Shown: positions 9,036 to 17,141, counted from the first letter of the stretch. The stretch: DNA of 37,385 nucleotides from Anaerolineales bacterium (GCA_020060465.1 JAGVAD010000062.1:1-37385), one strand, 5' to 3'. Program-made: numbers and translations. The notes: a model not told the origin generated them from the sequence alone.

Positions 9036-9800
9036 ATGCAGCACGAAGAAGAACGGATGCGCATCCTGGAGATGATTGACAGCGGCAAAATCAGCGCCGA
9101 CGAGGGCTTTCTTCTGCTGAAAGCCCTCTCTGAAACTGATGAAAGCAGCGTAAACCTGGATGAAGGGACGAGCCTTCCAGACGCACCTGCCTTGATGAAC
9201 GCCTCCGTCTCGGAGCAACGAAACGCTGGCGTAATGGACGAATTGCCCCCGCCGAGCTTCAGCGCTCAACCGACTTCGGCGAGCTCGGCCAAGCCGCAGG
9301 CGGAAGCGGAAAATCGGGAGAGTGTCTTTGGTCGCTCGTCCAGCGGTCTGCCGGCGGAAGCAGCCAAATGGCGCCGCTGGTGGACTGTACCGCTGTGGAT
9401 CGGGGCGGGAATCGTGATATTGGGCGCGCTGGCAATGTATTGGGCGGTTAAATCCGCAGGCGCAGTCAATCTGTGGCTGTTGTGCGCTTCTGTACCCTTT
9501 ACTATCGGAGTCTTGCTCCTGGCGCTGGCATGGCAAAGCCGCCATTCGCCCTGGCTGCATTTGCGCGTGCAGCAGCCGCCCGGCGAAACGCCGCAGCGCA
9601 TCGCCCTCAGCTTTCCCATTCCGGTGGGCGTCACGGTCTGGTTTCTGCGCACCTTTGGCAATCGCATCCCTGGCTTGCAAGATCAGCCGCTGGACGAAAT
9701 CATCCAGGCGGTCAGTGAGACAACCCGCCCGGATAACCCGCTCTACATTCAAGTGGATGAAGGCGAGCATGGCGATAAAGTAGAAATATTTATCGGTTGA
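9036..9800 (+). CDS. Membrane protein with N-terminal SHOCT-like hairpin
   Basis: 254 residues; ATG preceded by AGGAAGG. Residues 4-36 (ERMRILEMIDSGKISADEGFLLLKAL) are the shared hairpin module. A low-complexity linker leads to two membrane helices (about 112-134, WIGAGIVILGALAMYWAV, and 140-162, LLCASVPFTIGVLLLALAW). The C-terminal 85 residues contain a soluble domain ending in YIQVDEGEHGDKVEIFIG, which closely resembles the end of the 124-residue protein encoded just downstream (EEDGEHVEIFIE). The downstream gene therefore looks like a membrane-free version. No enzymatic motif is seen; function unknown. Confidence 0.75.
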   Translation: MQHEEERMRILEMIDSGKISADEGFLLLKALSETDESSVNLDEGTSLPDAPALMNASVSEQRNAGVMDELPPPSFSAQPTSASSAKPQAEAENRESVFGRSSSGLPAEAAKWRRWWTVPLWIGAGIVILGALAMYWAVKSAGAVNLWLLCASVPFTIGVLLLALAWQSRHSPWLHLRVQQPPGETPQRIALSFPIPVGVTVWFLRTFGNRIPGLQDQPLDEIIQAVSETTRPDNPLYIQVDEGEHGDKVEIFIG

Positions 9801-9819
9801 AAGGCGCAATAGCCCGCCT

Positions 9820-9852
9820 CCCCTGGTTGGGTCAAATGACCTGCACCAGGGG
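9820..9852 (+). other. Intercistronic hairpin
   Basis: CCCCTGGT (9820-9827) pairs exactly with ACCAGGGG (9845-9852), and the inner GGGTCA/TGACCT adds further pairing. No T-run follows, so it is not a classical terminator. It may set mRNA stability between the membrane protein gene and the next gene. Confidence 0.5.
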
Positions 9853-9893
9853 ATGAGGGATTCCTGGATAAACCTTCAACCGGGAGGTGAAAA

Positions 9894-10268
9894 ATGGCAA
9901 CCAATGAAGAACGTTTGAAAATCTTGAAGATGATAGATGAAGGCAAAATCACCGCCGAGGAGGGCGCCAAGCTGCTCAGCGCGCTGAGCGAGAACCGCAA
10001 AACTGCCCGCAGGCCGCCTTTGCGCGGCGCATCGGGCAGCGCGCGCTGGCTGAAAGTGCGCGTCACCGATACGATGACCGGAAAGGCAAAAGCCACGGTC
10101 AACCTGCCGCTTGGCCTGGTGGACGCCGGGCTGAACATCGCCTCCAAATATGCGCCCGACGTGGCTTTCGATGAGCTGGTGGAGGCCATCAACGCCGGCG
10201 CGGAGGGGAAGATTATTGACGTTTATGATGAAGAAGATGGAGAACATGTGGAGATCTTCATCGAATGA
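9894..10268 (+). CDS. Small protein with SHOCT-like hairpin and C-terminal alpha/beta domain
   Basis: 124 residues, ATG with GGGAGGTG upstream. Residues 4-36 (NEERLKILKMIDEGKITAEEGAKLLSALSE) are the hairpin module. After a basic linker, residues 55-124 (KVRVTDTMTGKAKATVNLPLG, then VAFDELVEAINAGAEGKIIDVYDEEDGEHVEIFIE) form a compact domain also visible in the upstream 254-residue protein. No membrane segment. The stop overlaps the MFS start by 4 nt, so the two are probably coupled. Function is unknown; a cytosolic sensor or adaptor for the operon is speculation. Confidence 0.75.
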   Translation: MATNEERLKILKMIDEGKITAEEGAKLLSALSENRKTARRPPLRGASGSARWLKVRVTDTMTGKAKATVNLPLGLVDAGLNIASKYAPDVAFDELVEAINAGAEGKIIDVYDEEDGEHVEIFIE

Positions 10269-11626
10269 TTAAGACCGATCAGCCAAAACTGTCCGGCTTG
10301 TTCGGTTTCACGGTCATCATGATTGGCCAGGTCGTGTCGTTGATCGGCACGGCCATGTCGAATTTTGCTGTGACCGTATGGGTATTTGAACGAACGGGAA
10401 AAGCCACCACGCTGGCGTTGGTGGGCTTTTTCTTTGTCACTCCACTGTTGATCTTCAGCCCGGTGGCCGGGGCGCTGGTGGACCGTTCGAATCGGAAACT
10501 GATGATGGCTCTCAGCGATCTGGCGGCTGGGGCGGCGACTGTGGCGTTGTTGCTGCTCAACCTGGCCGACAACCTGCAAATCTGGCATCTGTACGCAGCG
10601 GCGGCTATCATGGGCACTTTCCAGACCTTTCAATGGCCGGCGTTCTCCGCCGCCATCACCACCATGATGCCCAAAGAGCAGTACGGGCGCGCCAACGGTA
10701 TGATGTCGCTGGCAGAAACCGGCTCCGGCATCCTGGCGCCCGTTGCTGGCGCGGCGCTATATGGGCTCATCGGTTTAAGCGGCGTATTGACGATAGATAT
10801 CGTCACTTTTGTCTTTGCGGTATCAGCGTTGCTCCTCGTTCACATTCCCCAACCCAAAACAACCGTTGAAGGCGAGGAAGCCAAAGGATCATTGTTGAAG
10901 GAATCGATCTATGGCTTTCATTACATCCTCAAACGCCCCAGCCTGCTGGGATTGCAACTGGTCTTTATGGCGGGTAATTTTCTGGCGGGCATCTCCTACA
11001 CCCTGATGGCGCCCATGATTCTGTCGCGCACCCAAAACAACGCCCTGACCTTAGGCGCGGTCAGTTCGATCGGCGCCATTGGCGGCTTGTTAGGTGGGTT
11101 GTTGATGAGCGCCTGGGGCGGCGCGCGACGCAAGGTTCACGGCGTGCTGGGCGGCTGGGCAATCGGCGGTCTGTTCGGCTCGGTGTTCATGGGGCTGGGT
11201 CGTAACCTGCCAACCTGGGCAGCCAGCGAATTTGGCGGCACAGTGACCGTGCCCATCGTCAACGCTTCAAACCAGGCGATATGGCAATCCAAAGTTGCGC
11301 CCGATGTTCAGGGCCGGGTATTTTCCATCCGGCGACTGATTGCCTGGTTCAGTTCGCCCCTGGCGGCTCTGACGGCCGGTCCGCTCGCCGATCGGGTGAT
11401 GGAGCCAGCCATGCGCGCCGATGGCGTCCTGTCGCCGATCTTCGGGCCGCTCGTGGGCACAGATCCTGGCGCCGGCATGGCGCTGATCATGATCTTGTGC
11501 GGGCTGGGAACCATCGCGGTTGGCCTGGGAGGCTACGCCGTGCGCGCGGTGCGCGAGGTCGAGACAATCCTGCCCGACCACGACGAACTTCCCCTTGCCG
11601 CGGGCGAGCCAATCGCCGCGGATTAA
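10265..11626 (+). CDS. MFS transporter (MFS_3/macrolide-exporter-like)
   Basis: 453 residues with about 12 hydrophobic segments and the MFS loop 2-3 signature region (SPVAGALVDRSNRKLMMALSD). The arrangement is like EntS/macrolide-efflux MFS_3 members: a short cytosolic N-terminus, then QVVSLIGTAMSNFAVTVWVF. Start ATG overlaps the upstream stop (ATGA). As last gene of the DUF2089 operon it may export a compound causing envelope stress, but the substrate cannot be told from the sequence. It ends convergently with the osmC-like gene; no terminator hairpin is evident in the 34 nt between them. Confidence 0.85.
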   Translation: MIKTDQPKLSGLFGFTVIMIGQVVSLIGTAMSNFAVTVWVFERTGKATTLALVGFFFVTPLLIFSPVAGALVDRSNRKLMMALSDLAAGAATVALLLLNLADNLQIWHLYAAAAIMGTFQTFQWPAFSAAITTMMPKEQYGRANGMMSLAETGSGILAPVAGAALYGLIGLSGVLTIDIVTFVFAVSALLLVHIPQPKTTVEGEEAKGSLLKESIYGFHYILKRPSLLGLQLVFMAGNFLAGISYTLMAPMILSRTQNNALTLGAVSSIGAIGGLLGGLLMSAWGGARRKVHGVLGGWAIGGLFGSVFMGLGRNLPTWAASEFGGTVTVPIVNASNQAIWQSKVAPDVQGRVFSIRRLIAWFSSPLAALTAGPLADRVMEPAMRADGVLSPIFGPLVGTDPGAGMALIMILCGLGTIAVGLGGYAVRAVREVETILPDHDELPLAAGEPIAAD

Positions 11627-11660
11627 ACCCAGCCGCCGGGGAAATTGATTGTCTTTTCTC

Positions 11661-12140
11661 TCACACCTGCTCCTGAACAGGCGTGTACACCCCGCTTTTT
11701 ACAAGAGAACGCTGCCCATCGCCCAGGTCCTCAAAAATATGATATTTCAATACAATGGGGAAAACCTTGCTGAACATTGCCTGCGCCGGGCAATAGCGCA
11801 CCGCCGATAACTCAATCGCTCGCACAACGGCTTCTTCCTCCACGCCGCGACCGACCACAAAATACTCGATCACCGCCCCGGTAAAAACCTTTGGATGTTC
11901 CGCAGCGCGCTCGGCGTGTACTTGAACTTCAAATTGGGTCACATCCTGGCGTTTCTTCGTCAGAATCGAAATGACATCCATGGCGGTGCAGCCAGCCAGC
12001 CCAATGGCTAACATTTCCATGGGGCGCACGCCATCGTTGTCGCCGCCCACAGCCGGATCGGTTCCTAGAGGGATTTCAAAACCCGAATCGGCGGAACCGG
12101 AAAAGGTCAGTCTGCCGCGCCAGGTAACTTTTGCTTCCAT
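11661..12140 (-). CDS. OsmC family peroxiredoxin
   Basis: 159 residues. The start is the ATG at 12140 (MEAKVTWRGRL) with TGGAG about 7 nt upstream; longer in-frame extensions run through the tlpA-like gene and are not supported. OsmC/Ohr-fold proteins reduce organic hydroperoxides with two cysteines. Here they are in GLAGCTAMDV and RYCPAQAMF, with a Glu-rich region between, and the PMEMLAIGLAGC motif is typical. The gene overlaps the preceding tlpA-like gene by 65 nt and is probably co-transcribed with the sigma factor operon upstream, which suits an oxidative or thiol stress role. Confidence 0.88.
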   Translation of the reverse strand: MEAKVTWRGRLTFSGSADSGFEIPLGTDPAVGGDNDGVRPMEMLAIGLAGCTAMDVISILTKKRQDVTQFEVQVHAERAAEHPKVFTGAVIEYFVVGRGVEEEAVVRAIELSAVRYCPAQAMFSKVFPIVLKYHIFEDLGDGQRSLVKSGVYTPVQEQV

Positions 12141-12768
12141 AAACAATCTCCAAGAGAGGGGTAACATATTTCTCCAGCATTTCCCTGTTGATCGCTCCGT
12201 TCCAGTACAATACCACCTGGCCGTCTGGATCAATCACATAGGAGCTGGGTAAGTATTCTTCGCCAAAGGCGCGCATGGCCATTTGCTGCGGATCGGGCCA
12301 CACCGGAAAAGTCAGCCGCTGTTGTTGCACATAAGCTGCCACTTCGTCAACCGGCTCGCCGGCTTCAATGGCTACAATTGTAAAGCCACGCTCCTTATAA
12401 TCTTCATAATATGCTTGCAACACCGGCATTTCTGCTTTGCACGGCGGGCACCAGGTGGCCCAGTGATTAACCAACACCACATGGCCGCGCCAATCGCTCA
12501 GCGAGACGTTTCGCCCCTGAAAATCCACCAGGCTGACTTCAGGAGCAGGAAAATCCACCTTAGCAGGCATGGCGGAAAAATAACCGCTGCTCGCGCCTGC
12601 ATCGTCGGATGCGCTTCCCGCCAGACCGGGCAAGAGCATAAACGCCGCCCCGCCCAGAATCAGCAAACCCACGCCCATCACAACTAACGCTAAAATCTGT
12701 ATATTCGAACGAGATTGCATAGACGAGGACATTTTCTCCATATTGCAACTACGATTACCAGCATTCAA
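12076..12768 (-). CDS. TlpA/ResA-like membrane-anchored thioredoxin
   Basis: 230 residues with one N-terminal membrane anchor (about 24-50, ILALVVMGVGLLILGGAAFM) and a thioredoxin fold containing the active site WATWCPPCKAEMP, so it acts outside the membrane as a disulfide reductase (TlpA/ResA type). The cis-Pro region LPSSYVIDPDGQVV is present. The start is uncertain: ATG codons at 12768, 12741 and 12732 lack strong ribosome binding sites. The last 20 or so residues (KSYLARQTDLFRFRRFGF) run into the osmC gene and look unlike the family, suggesting loss of the original stop. Neighbours are a sigma/anti-sigma pair and a peroxiredoxin. Confidence 0.85.
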   Translation of the reverse strand: MNAGNRSCNMEKMSSSMQSRSNIQILALVVMGVGLLILGGAAFMLLPGLAGSASDDAGASSGYFSAMPAKVDFPAPEVSLVDFQGRNVSLSDWRGHVVLVNHWATWCPPCKAEMPVLQAYYEDYKERGFTIVAIEAGEPVDEVAAYVQQQRLTFPVWPDPQQMAMRAFGEEYLPSSYVIDPDGQVVLYWNGAINREMLEKYVTPLLEIVYGSKSYLARQTDLFRFRRFGF

Positions 12769-12778
12769 ATTTACTTGT

Positions 12779-12793
12779 CGCCCCGCCGGGGCG
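12779..12793 (-). other. GC-rich hairpin between zinc-ribbon gene and tlpA
   Basis: CGCCCC and GGGGCG pair exactly around a GCC loop. There is no T-run on either strand. It could slow transcription or protect the 3' end of the sigma-factor mRNA. Confidence 0.4.
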
Positions 12794-12806
12794 CGTCAAG
12801 AGCTTA

Positions 12807-13034
12807 TCAACTGAAACAGCCGCCAGCTTGCACAGGACCGCACTTTGGACAAGCCAGATTCAGCAAGCCATCGTAATCCAGGCGCTCAACGTTACACTTT
12901 GGACACAGATCGCCGGCGTGCAGGAGTCTTATTGGCTGCGCGGATGAACCTTGCGGCGTGAGCAGGTCCACCAACGCGAAACTGACCGATTGAGGGGCGT
13001 CATCTTGTAAAGAAGTTGACTTCGCGTCCGTCAT
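12807..13034 (-). CDS. Small zinc-ribbon protein
   Basis: 75 residues, no family recognised. The C-terminal half carries two CPxC pairs (LCPKCNVERLDYDGLLNLACPKCG), a zinc-ribbon layout, and a final Cys close to the end (GGCFS). The N-terminal half is Ser/Asp-rich. Its ATG overlaps the stop of the anti-sigma gene by 4 nt, as that gene overlaps the sigma gene, so the three are one translational unit. A role in zinc or thiol sensing with the anti-sigma factor is inferred only from position. Confidence 0.75.
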   Translation of the reverse strand: MTDAKSTSLQDDAPQSVSFALVDLLTPQGSSAQPIRLLHAGDLCPKCNVERLDYDGLLNLACPKCGPVQAGGCFS

Positions 13035-13309
13035 GCTTTACCCATCTCGCTGTTCGCTTTTCGCTCGATGAATTCCTCTAAATCCAGAGATAAATACAGC
13101 CGCTGACGCACTTCCTCGGGCACGCTCGGCGGCCCGCTGGTCACTTTATAGAGATAAATTGTCTTGCGCAGCGAGTCGACCACGATGCGACAATTTTCGC
13201 ATTCTTCCAGATGGCGATCAATTTCTGCGCAGACTTCGTCGGCGAGTTCGCCATCCACATAATCCGAGAGCGAACCCAACAAATGACGGCAATTCTGATG
13301 ACTCATCAC
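13031..13309 (-). CDS. Zinc-finger anti-sigma factor (zf-HC2/ZAS)
   Basis: 92 residues. The zinc-binding HxxxCxxC motif of ZAS anti-sigma factors is present as HLEECENC, preceded by CRHLLGSLSDYVDGEL. The protein has no membrane segment, so it is a cytosolic RsrA-type regulator and not a membrane anti-sigma factor. Known ZAS proteins bind the partner sigma factor and release it when the cysteines oxidise. Overlaps the sigma gene upstream and the zinc-ribbon gene downstream by 4 nt each. Confidence 0.88.
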   Translation of the reverse strand: MMSHQNCRHLLGSLSDYVDGELADEVCAEIDRHLEECENCRIVVDSLRKTIYLYKVTSGPPSVPEEVRQRLYLSLDLEEFIERKANSEMGKA

Positions 13310-13950
13310 GAATTCTCTCCTTCGGGTGTACTCCGGCGCGCCGCTCGTTCGCCGAAATACTCCGACAACAATTCCCGCAACCGCATACGCGCTCGAGAAA
13401 GGCGCGTCTTCACCACCACTTCACTGACGTTTAACACCTCTGCTGTCTCCTGCGTTGAAAGGCCTTCGATATCCCGCAGCAAGAACACCGTTCGTAACGC
13501 GGGCGATAAAGTCTCGATGGCTTTCTCCATATAAGCACGCGCCTCCGCTGACATCATCTCTGTTTCTGGCAAACAGCACCAGTCCACAATTTGTATCGGC
13601 TCCTGCTCATTATCCTCGTTGGGCGACGGTTCTTCAATCGAAATCGTATTCGCAACCGAGGCGCTCTTTCTGCGCCTCAGTGTCATGAGCGCTTCGTTCG
13701 TCGCAATGCGATACAACCAGGTGGACAAACTGGATCGCCCATCAAAATTCGGTAAAGCGCGGTATGCCTTGATGAAAGTCTCTTGTAACACATCTTCGGC
13801 GTCCTGTGGATCTTCGACCACCTTGAGCGCCAAGCGATAAATCACACCCGAATAGGCTTCCACCAGGCGAGCAAATTCAGCCTTGTTGCCGGCGCGCAGC
13901 GCTTCAAGCGAAAATTCCTCAACACGTTTCTCTTGATTCATTAGATGCAT
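13306..13950 (-). CDS. ECF-type RNA polymerase sigma factor
   Basis: 214 residues. Region 2 spans about residues 28-95 (LVEAYSGVIYRLALKVVEDP, then AEDVLQETFIKAYRAL and STWLYRIATNEAL). Region 4 spans about 143-195 (LSPALRTVFLLRDIEGLSTQ, then VVVKTRLSRARMRLRELL). The linker between them is long, acidic and contains a CC pair (VDWCCLP). The first ATG follows AGGTTGG; an ATG three codons later is possible. Paired with a soluble zinc anti-sigma factor, it probably controls a thiol/oxidative stress regulon. An inverted repeat GTTGC-N9-GCAAC lies just upstream (about 13965-13983). Confidence 0.92.
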   Translation of the reverse strand: MHLMNQEKRVEEFSLEALRAGNKAEFARLVEAYSGVIYRLALKVVEDPQDAEDVLQETFIKAYRALPNFDGRSSLSTWLYRIATNEALMTLRRRKSASVANTISIEEPSPNEDNEQEPIQIVDWCCLPETEMMSAEARAYMEKAIETLSPALRTVFLLRDIEGLSTQETAEVLNVSEVVVKTRLSRARMRLRELLSEYFGERAARRSTPEGENS

Positions 13951-14051
13951 CCAACCTGCAAAAGTTGCATCGTTCAGGCAACTGAGACGTGCCAGATGAT
14001 GCAGCCTAACAATTTTCCCGAATCCACTTCAGGAGAAAGAATTGTATCATA

Positions 14052-14080
14052 TTGACTTGAGGGGTTCGTCATGCTATAGT
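14052..14080 (+). promoter_or_regulatory. Sigma-70 promoter of the SAM hydrolase-ECF transporter operon
   Basis: TTGACT (14052-14057), a 17-nt spacer and TATAGT (14075-14080). The predicted start lies near 14086-14088, while the coding ATG begins at 14089, leaving essentially no 5' leader and no ribosome binding site. Confidence 0.75.
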
Positions 14081-14088
14081 CTCCACCT

Positions 14089-14883
14089 ATGAGCATCATT
14101 ACCCTGTTAACCGATTTTGGCTTGAAAGACGGCTACCCCGGTGTGATGAAAGGGGTAATTTGGAGCATCGCCCCTCAGGCGCAAATCGCCGACATCACCC
14201 ATCTGATCCAGCCGCAAAACATTCTGGAAGGAGCGTTGACGCTCGAACGCACAGCGCCGTTCTTTCCCCCTGGAACCATCCATGTTGCCGTCGTGGACCC
14301 GGGGGTAGGCACCCAGCGCCGCCCCATCGCTGCCCGGCTGGGCGAGCATTACTTCGTCGGCCCAGATAATGGCTTATGCACTGCACTGGTCGAAAGCTGC
14401 CGCAGCTCTGGCGTCCCCATGCAATTTGTGCATCTCAACCAACCGCAGTTTTGGCTGGCGGAGGTGAGCAACGTGTTCCACGGGCGAGACATCTTTTCGC
14501 CGGTTGCGGCGCACCTGGCGAACGGGATTCCGCTGTCCGCCCTGGGCGCGCCCATCGAGGATCCGGTCTTGCTTGCCCTGCCCAGACCCCAACGGACAGC
14601 ACGCGGCTGGCAGGGACAGGTTACCCTGGTGGATCACTTCGGCAACATTTCCACCAATCTGGAACCCCAACACATTCCCTCTATGGGAGATGTGGAAATC
14701 AATCTGGCAGGCGTTCGCATCCACGGACTGAAGCGCACCTTTGGTGATGGTCAACCCGGCGAGCTGGTGGCGCTGTTCGATAGTGAAGGGAAATTAAGCA
14801 TTTGCGTGGTGAACGGTAGTGCTGCGGCGCGGCTGGGCGTCCAGGTTGGGGCGCAGGTGGAGGTAACCCAACTTCATGACTGA
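14089..14883 (+). CDS. SAM hydrolase (adenosine-forming), DUF62 family
   Basis: 264 residues, the usual length. The family motifs are clear: ITLLTDFGLKDGYPGVMKG at the N-terminus, IADITHLIQPQNI, THVAVVDPGVG-like (IHVAVVDPGVG), YFVGPDNGL, and FHGRDIFSPVAAHLA. Relatives include fluorinase and chlorinase, but DUF62 proteins hydrolyse S-adenosylmethionine to adenosine and methionine. The gene is first in an operon with a fused ECF ATPase (8-nt overlap), S and T components, which suggests a link to uptake of a methionine- or adenosine-related compound, though this is not proven. Probably translated from a leaderless mRNA. Confidence 0.88.
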   Translation: MSIITLLTDFGLKDGYPGVMKGVIWSIAPQAQIADITHLIQPQNILEGALTLERTAPFFPPGTIHVAVVDPGVGTQRRPIAARLGEHYFVGPDNGLCTALVESCRSSGVPMQFVHLNQPQFWLAEVSNVFHGRDIFSPVAAHLANGIPLSALGAPIEDPVLLALPRPQRTARGWQGQVTLVDHFGNISTNLEPQHIPSMGDVEINLAGVRIHGLKRTFGDGQPGELVALFDSEGKLSICVVNGSAAARLGVQVGAQVEVTQLHD

Positions 14884-16537
14884 TCCGCTTCCCCTGCTTG
14901 TAGAAAACCTGACCTTCCGCTATCAGCGGCGCAGCGAACCGGCGATTCAAAACATCTCGCTGACCTTACAACCCGGCGAAATACTGCTCCTGGCCGGCGC
15001 CAGCGGTTGCGGCAAGACCACTTTGATGCGCTGTTTGAACGGCCTCGCTCCACGCGTCTATCGCGGCGAGATCAGCGGCAAAATCGAGATTTTTGGCTCG
15101 CCGGTTGAAAAACTGAGCATGTCGCAATTGTCGCAATACGTAGGCACCCTGCTGCAAGACCCGGAGCGCCAGATCGTAGGCAGCTATGTGTTGAATGAAG
15201 TAGCCTTTGGTCTGGAAAATCTGGGGCTGCCCCGCGACGAGATCTTGCAGCGCGTGGATGAAACATTAGAGTATCTGGGCATCGCTCACCTGCGCGAGCG
15301 GGAAAATTTCTACATATCCGGCGGGGAGAAGCAGAAGGTAGCTCTGGCTGGCGTTTTGGTGATGCGCCCGCGCATCCTGCTCTTAGATGAGCCGCTGGCA
15401 AACCTGGATCCAGCCTCTGCCCAAGAGGCGTTGCAATTGTTCCGTCGCCTGGCGGATGACGGCATTTCCATTCTGCTGGTTGAACACCGCGTGGAGGATG
15501 TGCTAGCAGCGCGTCCTGACCGCGTGCTGTATCTGGAAGAAGGCCGCCAGGTTTATTATGGCGACCCGCAGGGATTGATGGAGGTGGTGGATTATCGTCG
15601 CGTAAAGCTGCCAGCGCCAATCGTCCTGGAACGGGCGCGAAAAGATGCGCTGACCGCCAATCTAACCATCGCCCTGCCGCCCCCTTCCGACCAGCCGCTG
15701 GTTACATTTGAGCAGGTATCTTTTCGCTACCGCCCTGAATTGCCGGACGTTTTGCATGACATCAACTTCAGCATTTATCCTGGGGATGTGATTGCCGTCC
15801 TGGGGCACAACGGCGCCGGGAAGACCACCCTGGTCAAACATGCGTTAGGGCTGCTGAAGCCGACGCAAGGAAGTGTGTACCTGGAAGGTCAGGACACGCG
15901 CCAGATCACCGTTGCGCAGGCTGCTCACACCATCGGGTATGTGTTCCAAAGCCCCACCCAGATGTTATTTGCCCCAACCGTGGCAGAGGAGCTGGCTTTT
16001 GGCCCGCGCAATCTGCAACATTCGCCAGCCCAAATCGAACAGGATGTTCAATGGGCAATCCGCTCTGTGCATCTGGAAGAAGAATTGAACACACCCCCGC
16101 TGGCGCTGTCATTCGGCCAGCAAAAACGGGTCAGCATCGCGGCCGTGTTGGCGATGCGCTCGCGCATCTTAATGCTGGACGAACCCACCGCCGGGCAGGA
16201 TTACTGGAATTATCTGGCGTTCATGGATGCCATTCTGCAAACGCCGGGATTTGACGCCGTCCTGTTCATCACCCATGATGTAGATCTGGCGGTGATTTAC
16301 GCCAACCGCGTTTTGCTGCTTTATAATGGGCGACTGGTCGCGGACGGCGCGCCGCAAGAAGTGTTGAGAGACGAAGAACGTCTGCGTCAATGCCGCGTCC
16401 TCCCCACTTCTCTGCTGCGCTTGAACCTGGAATTCTTTCCCCACACGAGGCAATTCCTGAGAGCCGAAGCTCTGGCGTATTTTGCAGCCTCGGAGACGAA
16501 TAACAGAAACCAAACCCAAACAAATGTGTTTCTGTAA
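14876..16537 (+). CDS. ECF transporter fused double ATPase (EcfA-EcfA')
   Basis: 553 residues with two ABC ATPase domains in one chain. First domain: Walker A GASGCGKTT (41-49), Q-loop Gln94, signature ISGGE (147-151), Walker B ILLLDEP (167-173), switch His204. Second domain: Walker A GHNGAGKTT (310-318), Q-loop Gln358, a degenerate signature LSFGQ (411-415), Walker B ILMLDEP (431-437), switch His467. ECF transporters usually use two separate A proteins; fusions are known. The LSFGQ change leaves one of the two ATP sites atypical, implying asymmetry. Overlaps the SAM hydrolase gene by 8 nt. Confidence 0.93.
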   Translation: MTDPLPLLVENLTFRYQRRSEPAIQNISLTLQPGEILLLAGASGCGKTTLMRCLNGLAPRVYRGEISGKIEIFGSPVEKLSMSQLSQYVGTLLQDPERQIVGSYVLNEVAFGLENLGLPRDEILQRVDETLEYLGIAHLRERENFYISGGEKQKVALAGVLVMRPRILLLDEPLANLDPASAQEALQLFRRLADDGISILLVEHRVEDVLAARPDRVLYLEEGRQVYYGDPQGLMEVVDYRRVKLPAPIVLERARKDALTANLTIALPPPSDQPLVTFEQVSFRYRPELPDVLHDINFSIYPGDVIAVLGHNGAGKTTLVKHALGLLKPTQGSVYLEGQDTRQITVAQAAHTIGYVFQSPTQMLFAPTVAEELAFGPRNLQHSPAQIEQDVQWAIRSVHLEEELNTPPLALSFGQQKRVSIAAVLAMRSRILMLDEPTAGQDYWNYLAFMDAILQTPGFDAVLFITHDVDLAVIYANRVLLLYNGRLVADGAPQEVLRDEERLRQCRVLPTSLLRLNLEFFPHTRQFLRAEALAYFAASETNNRNQTQTNVFL

Positions 16538-16583
16538 GTGACAATCTTTTCTACCTAATTTGTATCACTAAGGAGGATGCGTT

Positions 16584-17132
16584 ATGGAAAAGAAATCTTT
16601 GTGGGCTTTTGGGACGCGTGAAGTGGTTTACTCAGCCATCGGCGCGGCGTTGTACGCGGTGCTTTCTGTGGCGACCAACTTCCTGCAAATCCCGGCGGCG
16701 GCAAATGTCTCCATCCGCCCGGCAGTGGCAATCCCCATGTTCTTTGGCGTGGCTTTCGGCCCCTGGGTGGGTTTGCTGACCGGCCTGGTGGGCAATGTCA
16801 TCAGCGACCTGATCTCAGGCTACGGCTTCTGGCCGTGGTGGGATTTGGGCAACGGTCTGATGGGTTCCATTCCTGGTTTGATCTATCTGTCCATCAAGAA
16901 CTTTCGCTCCGGCGGCGACATCCTCAAAGCTGAAATCATGGTCGTGGTCGGCGCGGCAGTAGGCATGTTTGTCGCCTCGCTGAGCGAGATCTGGGTCTCG
17001 GGCATTGATTTCGCCACCTCGATGGCGACCAACTTCACCCCCGCTTTCGTTTCGAACATCGTCAATGGTCTCATCTTGGTGCCCATTCTGATGGTGGCCT
17101 ACGCTGCCATTCAAGGACGTTCAGGCAGATAA
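16584..17132 (+). CDS. ECF transporter substrate-binding (S) component
   Basis: 182 residues, about five or six hydrophobic helices, starting with the basic cytosolic MEKKSLWAFGTREVVYSAIG and containing RPAVAIPMFFGVAFGPWVG and the GNVISDLISGYGFWPWWDLG stretch typical of S components. A good AAGGAGG site lies 7 nt before the ATG. It sits between the fused ATPase and the T component, completing a dedicated (group I) transporter. The vitamin or precursor carried cannot be named from sequence; the neighbouring SAM hydrolase hints at a methionine- or adenosine-related substrate. Confidence 0.85.
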   Translation: MEKKSLWAFGTREVVYSAIGAALYAVLSVATNFLQIPAAANVSIRPAVAIPMFFGVAFGPWVGLLTGLVGNVISDLISGYGFWPWWDLGNGLMGSIPGLIYLSIKNFRSGGDILKAEIMVVVGAAVGMFVASLSEIWVSGIDFATSMATNFTPAFVSNIVNGLILVPILMVAYAAIQGRSGR

Positions 17133-17141
17133 ACGCATTTA

